A stretch of DNA of 10,368 bases. Source: Nitrospirota bacterium. GTDB taxonomy: Bacteria > Nitrospirota > CAKKRA01 > 9FT-COMBO-42-15. Positions 7,407 to 10,368 of this stretch are shown here, piece by piece. Below the pieces are notes generated by a model. That model saw nothing but the letters and a program-made list of their open reading frames with translations. It was not told the origin of the DNA and made no database searches. Both the position numbers and the translations under genes were made by a program. The DNA is taken from NCBI GenBank assembly GCA_016195585.1, contig JACPZJ010000128.1, positions 1-10,368 of the forward strand, given 5' to 3'. How positions within the stretch are numbered: the stretch's first letter is position 1; each line of letters opens with the position of its first letter.

Positions 7407-7832
7407 TTTATTAGTATCAACTACCTGTGTCTTTGCCAGCTCATCACCTATTCTCAAGCCTGTCTCATTGCCAACTACCAGAAGACCTTCAAGGCCGATT
7501 ATCAAAAGGCCAAAAAATATCCCCGCATAGGGGATAAGTGAAAAACTATAGGCAATGGCAAAGGGGATATTCCTGATAACAGACTCTCTGAAGCCGATCC
7601 CCCTTGTGTCATTTAGTGCAACGGCCTGAAGGCCGATTAATTTCTTCCCAATGCTCCTTCCCTCAAAAAAGCCGTCTGCAATTATTATATACAGGAATCC
7701 TGCAAAAAAGCCTACGGGCGGAATCAGTTTTGAGAGGGCAGCGGCAATTAATACATCAATAAACTTTGCAATAAACCTGTTCAATGTATTTGCCTTTGGA
7801 AGGGTCTTTGCACCCTCTCCTTTTTCTTCCAT
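7401..7832 (-). CDS. RDD-family membrane protein, function unknown
   Basis: The 143-residue product from ATG at 7832 carries RDD-family signatures: R19 and D26 in the first helix (NRFIAKFIDVLIAAAL), the RSIGKKLIGLQAV loop (59-71) after D53, and a C-terminal GDELAKTQVV resembling the family's D-x-L-A-x-T-x-V end. Hydrophobic segments lie at about 21-34, 38-53 and 88-115. RDD proteins are inner-membrane proteins of mostly unknown role; some have been linked to ion transport. This start has AGGAGG 5 nt upstream. The frame is open to 7868, but the extra 12 residues would include the ribosome binding site. It is the first gene of the operon, 46 nt before mreB, suggesting co-expression with wall synthesis. 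The last codons share the duplicated 73-bp segment with the mreC end. Confidence 0.82.
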   Translation of the reverse strand: MEEKGEGAKTLPKANTLNRFIAKFIDVLIAAALSKLIPPVGFFAGFLYIIIADGFFEGRSIGKKLIGLQAVALNDTRGIGFRESVIRNIPFAIAYSFSLIPYAGIFFGLLIIGLEGLLVVGNETGLRIGDELAKTQVVDTNKK

Positions 7833-7900
7833 TAAAACCTCCTGATCCGTGAATACCCTAAACTGCAATAGGGGGCTTTATAATTACCATAAGTTATCAT

Positions 7901-7928
7901 ATTATAACACCTTTTTAATTTTATTCAA
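7901..7928 (-). promoter_or_regulatory. Probable sigma-70 promoter of the RDD-mreBCD-mrdA-rodA operon
   Basis: On the minus strand: TTGAAT (7928-7923), 16-nt spacer, TATAAT (7906-7901) preceded by TGT, giving an extended -10. A transcript starting near 7894 would have about 60 nt of leader before the RDD ATG. The leader includes a small CCCTA/TAGGG stem (7856-7873 on the plus strand). No other good promoter is visible within the operon. Confidence 0.6.
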
Positions 7929-7953
7929 CAAAAAATATAGCGCCTTATAACTA

Positions 7954-7983
7954 TTGACAATGGTGATACAGCTCTGATATATT
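7954..7983 (+). promoter_or_regulatory. Probable sigma-70 promoter of the tRNA-Leu gene
   Basis: A perfect TTGACA (7954-7959), 18-nt spacer and TATATT (7978-7983) lie 21 nt before the tRNA 5' end. It is divergent from the elongasome operon promoter, with only about 25 bp between the two -35 boxes. Confidence 0.6.
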
Positions 7984-8004
7984 ACATTATCATTCGCTTA
8001 TAAT

Positions 8005-8091
8005 GCCGAAGTGGTGAAATTGGTAGACACGCCAGATTCAGGGTCTGGTGGGAGCAATCCTGTAGGGGTTCGAGTCCCCTCTTCGGCACCA
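8005..8091 (+). tRNA. tRNA-Leu, anticodon CAG
   Basis: The 87-nt gene folds as a class II tRNA. The acceptor stem pairs GCCGAAG (8005-8011) with CTTCGGC (8081-8087), followed by A and an encoded CCA (8089-8091). The anticodon stem CCAGA/TCTGG (8032-8036/8044-8048) closes loop TTCAGGG, with CAG at 8039-8041, reading CUG leucine codons. The T arm is AGGGG, loop TTCGAGT, CCCCT (8064-8080). The long variable arm between 8049 and 8063 is as expected for leucine. No U-rich terminator hairpin follows directly. Confidence 0.97.
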
Positions 8092-8120
8092 CAGCGCTGA
8101 TTATTTAATTCTTTTTGTAG

Positions 8121-8148
8121 TTTTCAGTTTTCTATAGAACATTATAAT
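8121..8148 (+). promoter_or_regulatory. Possible weak promoter for the small membrane protein gene
   Basis: TTTTCA (8121-8126), 16-nt spacer and a perfect TATAAT (8143-8148) lie about 70 nt before the start codon. The -35 box matches consensus at only four of six positions, and read-through from the tRNA promoter is an alternative. Confidence 0.35.
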
Positions 8149-8215
8149 AATATTGTTAGGCGATTTTGATGGAGTACAGAATAACTTAATCAACAACAAT
8201 GCGGAGGAAATCTCT

Positions 8216-8428
8216 ATGGAAAAGTACAAGATTAATACTGCAATGCGATTTTTTCTTTTCTTTAGCGGCACGATGATTTGGGCAGGTATCTGGTTGACAG
8301 GTTTTGGCGCAGCACATTGGTTGTTGTATGTGCCCGGGGTATTCTTCTATTTTGCTGTGATAACAGGAATCTGCCCCGGGATGATTATTTCAAACATGAT
8401 TTTTGGAAAGAAAAGCTCGGCTATTTAA
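8216..8428 (+). CDS. Small two-helix membrane protein, DUF2892 (YgaP transmembrane)-like
   Basis: The 70-residue product starts at ATG 8216, with GGAGG (8203-8207) 8 nt upstream; the longer frame from 8153 lacks such a site. It has a basic N-terminus, two hydrophobic stretches (about 9-30 and 35-53) and then GICPGMIISNMIFGKK. The pattern of two helices followed by TG-x-CP resembles DUF2892, the transmembrane module found at the end of YgaP rhodanese and as stand-alone small proteins. No rhodanese domain is present here. It lies alone on the plus strand after the tRNA and converges on typA, with 24 bp between stop codons. Its function is unknown; the family call rests on recognised pattern only. 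Confidence 0.7.
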   Translation: MEKYKINTAMRFFLFFSGTMIWAGIWLTGFGAAHWLLYVPGVFFYFAVITGICPGMIISNMIFGKKSSAI

Positions 8429-8452
8429 CGGGCAAAAATAAGGTTTACCTGC

Positions 8453-10261
8453 TCATCCCTTCGGCTTTGGCCTTTTGTTTGCCTCAAGAACCTTCTTGCG
8501 TATCCTGATGTTCTGCGGTGTAGCTTCTACAAGCTCGTCCTCTTTAATAAATTCCAATGCCTGCTCAAGGCTCATCTGCCTCGGAGGCACAAGGCGCATG
8601 GCATCATCAGTGCCTGATGCCCTCATATTTGTAAGTTTTTTCTCCTTTACAACATTAACATCAAGGTCATTCTCACGGGAGTTTTCGCCGATCACCATTC
8701 CCACATATACAGGCGTGCTTTCCTTTATAAATAGCACACCCCTCGGCTGCAAGTGGAATAAGGCGTAGGTAGTTGTCTTGCCTGCCCTGTCTGAAACAAG
8801 GGCGCCGGTTGAACGTTTTGTTATCATGCCCTGCCAAGGCTCATAACCGTCAAAGAGGTGATTTAACAATCCTGTGCCCCTCGTATCAGTCAGAAATTCA
8901 GAGCGAAAGCCTATCAATCCCCTTGAAGGGATGCGGAATTCAAGGCGCACCCTGCCGTGGCCATTGTTCTGCATCTTTATCATCTTTCCCCGTCTAATCC
9001 CAAGCTTCTGCGTAACAACACCAATAAATTCCTCCGGGCAGTCTATTACAAGAAGCTCCATAGGCTCATGGACAGAGCCATTTACCTCTTTTGTAATGCT
9101 CTCTGGCATGGATACAGAAAGTTCATATCCCTCTCTGCGCATCATCTCAATTAGTATTGCCAGTTGCAGCTCTCCCCTTCCCATCACCTTAAAGGAGTCG
9201 GTGGAATCTGTTGATTCAACACGAATAGCCACATTGTATAAAAGCTCCTTTTCAAGCCTCTCCTTTAGATTCCTTGAGGTAACAAATTTCCCTTCCTTGC
9301 CTGCAAATGGAGATGTGTTTACAGAAAAAACCATGGAGATAGTCGGCTCATCCACTGCGATCCTTGGAAGCGGCTTTGGATCATCGGCATCTGTAATGGT
9401 ATCGCCGATATTTATCCCCTCAATGCCGGCAAGGGCAACGATATCACCCATTGCTGCCTGCTCAATGTCTATGCGCTTTAAGCCCCTGAAGCCGTATAAT
9501 GATGTAACCTTTGCCTTTGCAACTGCGCCTTTCTGATCTACAACGCCAATGATATCCCCGATCTTAACAACACCTGAAAATATACGGCCAATGGCAAGCC
9601 TGCCCACATAATCATTGTAATCAATATTAGCAACGAGTATCTGAAGTTTTTCATCTTTATCCCCTTCTGGCGCAGGGATATTTTTTAGGATCGTTTCAAA
9701 TAAACACTTCAAATCACGATTATCATCTTCAAGTTTCAGTTTTGCAGTCCCCTCTCTCGCATTGGTATAGATAATAGGAAAATCAAGCTGATCCTCTGTT
9801 GCGTCCAAATCTATAAAAAGATCATAGACCTCATTTACCACCTCATTTATGCGGGCATCCGGCCTGTCAATCTTATTGACCACAAGGATTGGCGGCAATT
9901 CAAGTTCAAGGGCCTTTTTTAAGACAAACCTTGTCTGCGGCAGCGGGCCTTCAGAGGCATCAACGAGGAGAAGCACGCCGTCAACCATTTTTAATGTGCG
10001 CTCCACCTCGCCGCCAAAATCAGCATGGCCCGGTGTGTCGACAATATTTATCTTAACACCCCCATACTCAACAGCAGTATTCTTTGCCATAATGGTAATG
10101 CCGCGCTCTCTTTCCAAATCTATATTATCCATTACCCTTTCCTGAACCTGCTGATTATCTCTGAAGATGCCTCCCTGTCTTAGCATGGCATCCACAAGAG
10201 TGGTCTTTCCATGATCAACATGGGCTATGATTGCAATATTTCTGATCTCTTCTCTTTTCAC
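8453..10261 (-). CDS. typA: TypA/BipA, ribosome-associated translational GTPase
   Basis: TypA is an EF-G-like GTPase that binds 70S ribosomes and assists 50S assembly and stress or low-temperature growth. The 602-residue product has the usual length. GTPase motifs are G1 AHVDHGKT (13-20), G2 T56 in RERGITIMAK (51-60), G3 DTPGH (75-79), G4 NKID (129-132) and a G5 region YTNAREG (165-171). A domain II beta-barrel (about 207-290), an EF-G III-like domain and an EF-G C-like domain follow, with the family signature FRIPSRGLIGFRSEFLTDTRG in the C-terminal half and a basic tail (RPKPKG). The start is GTG at 10261: a TAA codon lies in frame directly before it, AGGAG sits 5 nt upstream (10267-10271), and the next Met is residue 26, inside the GTPase domain. 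Confidence 0.97.
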   Translation of the reverse strand: MKREEIRNIAIIAHVDHGKTTLVDAMLRQGGIFRDNQQVQERVMDNIDLERERGITIMAKNTAVEYGGVKINIVDTPGHADFGGEVERTLKMVDGVLLLVDASEGPLPQTRFVLKKALELELPPILVVNKIDRPDARINEVVNEVYDLFIDLDATEDQLDFPIIYTNAREGTAKLKLEDDNRDLKCLFETILKNIPAPEGDKDEKLQILVANIDYNDYVGRLAIGRIFSGVVKIGDIIGVVDQKGAVAKAKVTSLYGFRGLKRIDIEQAAMGDIVALAGIEGINIGDTITDADDPKPLPRIAVDEPTISMVFSVNTSPFAGKEGKFVTSRNLKERLEKELLYNVAIRVESTDSTDSFKVMGRGELQLAILIEMMRREGYELSVSMPESITKEVNGSVHEPMELLVIDCPEEFIGVVTQKLGIRRGKMIKMQNNGHGRVRLEFRIPSRGLIGFRSEFLTDTRGTGLLNHLFDGYEPWQGMITKRSTGALVSDRAGKTTTYALFHLQPRGVLFIKESTPVYVGMVIGENSRENDLDVNVVKEKKLTNMRASGTDDAMRLVPPRQMSLEQALEFIKEDELVEATPQNIRIRKKVLEANKRPKPKG

Positions 10262-10368
10262 TTAATCTCCTTTGATGCTGTTTTTTTATATCCTGCCAGA
10301 ATGTAGAAAATATAATGTAAAAAATATCTGGAACAGGTCAGAGGGGATACTCCACCCTGCCTTTACAC
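10262..10368 (-). other. Leader region upstream of typA, no clear promoter
   Basis: This 107-nt stretch to the right edge holds the typA ribosome binding site (10267-10271), an AT-rich middle (about 10282-10328) and a more GC-rich outer block (about 10329-10368). I see no open frame, tRNA or convincing -35/-10 pair. A TATATT lies on the minus strand in the AT-rich part, without a well-spaced -35. Confidence 0.4.

Larger units (their letters stand above)
7349..7421 (-). repeat. 73-bp duplicated gene-junction segment, copy B (RDD end to mreB start)
   Basis: Counterpart of 5422-5494, with 9 mismatches and no gaps. It covers the last codons of the RDD gene (D-T-N-K-K-stop), a 46-nt spacer of the same length as copy A, AGGAGG and the ATG AAG start of mreB. 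Its ribosome binding site is closer to consensus than that of copy A (AGGAGG versus AGGGGG). Confidence 0.85.

Noticed and set aside
7355..7420. N-terminal extension of MreB starting at 7420
   Set aside because: The added 22 residues come from the intergenic spacer and ribosome binding site. The start at 7354 has a consensus AGGAGG and gives a normal MreB N-terminus.
7833..7868. N-terminal extension of the RDD protein starting at 7868
   Set aside because: The extension contains the AGGAGG that serves the ATG at 7832, and the extra residues have no family support.
7999..8004. TATAAT immediately before the tRNA as its -10 box
   Set aside because: It abuts the mature 5' end, leaving no room for a start site. 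The TTGACA/TATATT pair upstream is better placed.
8092..8099. Palindrome CAGCGCTG directly after tRNA-Leu as a terminator
   Set aside because: It has no loop, and the nearest T-run starts more than 10 nt away, so it is not a convincing intrinsic terminator.
8278..8508. Second plus-strand frame overlapping the small membrane protein and the typA end
   Set aside because: It overlaps both neighbours in a different frame, and the 8216 frame has the ribosome binding site and membrane-protein pattern.

Overview
This window looks like ordinary chromosome from a rod-shaped, probably diderm and anaerobic bacterium. A complete elongasome (cell-shape) operon is followed without a break by a B12-binding radical SAM gene of the TIGR03960 type, and flanked by a tRNA gene and the translational GTPase typA. 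The base composition is mid-range, with AT-rich intergenic gaps. The order mreB-mreC-mreD-mrdA-rodA plus a TIGR03960/TIGR03936 radical SAM protein recalls Nitrospirota and the former Deltaproteobacteria. That placement is inferred from gene content and cannot be proved here.

Layout. On the minus strand, read from about 7930 down to 1, lie an RDD-family membrane protein (7832-7401), mreB (7354-6323), mreC (6310-5474), mreD (5427-4909), mrdA/PBP2 (4898-3081), rodA (3094-1976) and a radical SAM gene (1973 to beyond the left edge). Gaps are 46, 12, 46, 10, -14 and 2 nt, so they almost certainly form one transcript, apparently driven by an extended -10 promoter at 7928-7901. On the plus strand, a divergent promoter (7954-7983) precedes tRNA-Leu(CAG) at 8005-8091. 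A 70-residue DUF2892-like membrane protein follows (8216-8428). It converges on typA/bipA, which is read on the minus strand (10261-8453). The last 107 bases are the typA leader region. There is no gene-free stretch longer than about 300 bases.

How the genes work together. MreB filaments with MreC and MreD organise the RodA glycosyltransferase and the PBP2 transpeptidase for lateral wall synthesis. The RDD protein at the head and the radical SAM protein at the tail are not part of the classical elongasome.

The least ordinary signal is a 73-bp segment present twice (5422-5494 and 7349-7421; 64 of 73 bases identical, no gaps). Each copy spans the last codons of one gene, a 46-nt spacer, the ribosome binding site and the start codon of the next. 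Both copies can form the same hairpin, with one compensatory base-pair change. I found no defence system, CRISPR array, transposase or clearly novel multi-gene system.
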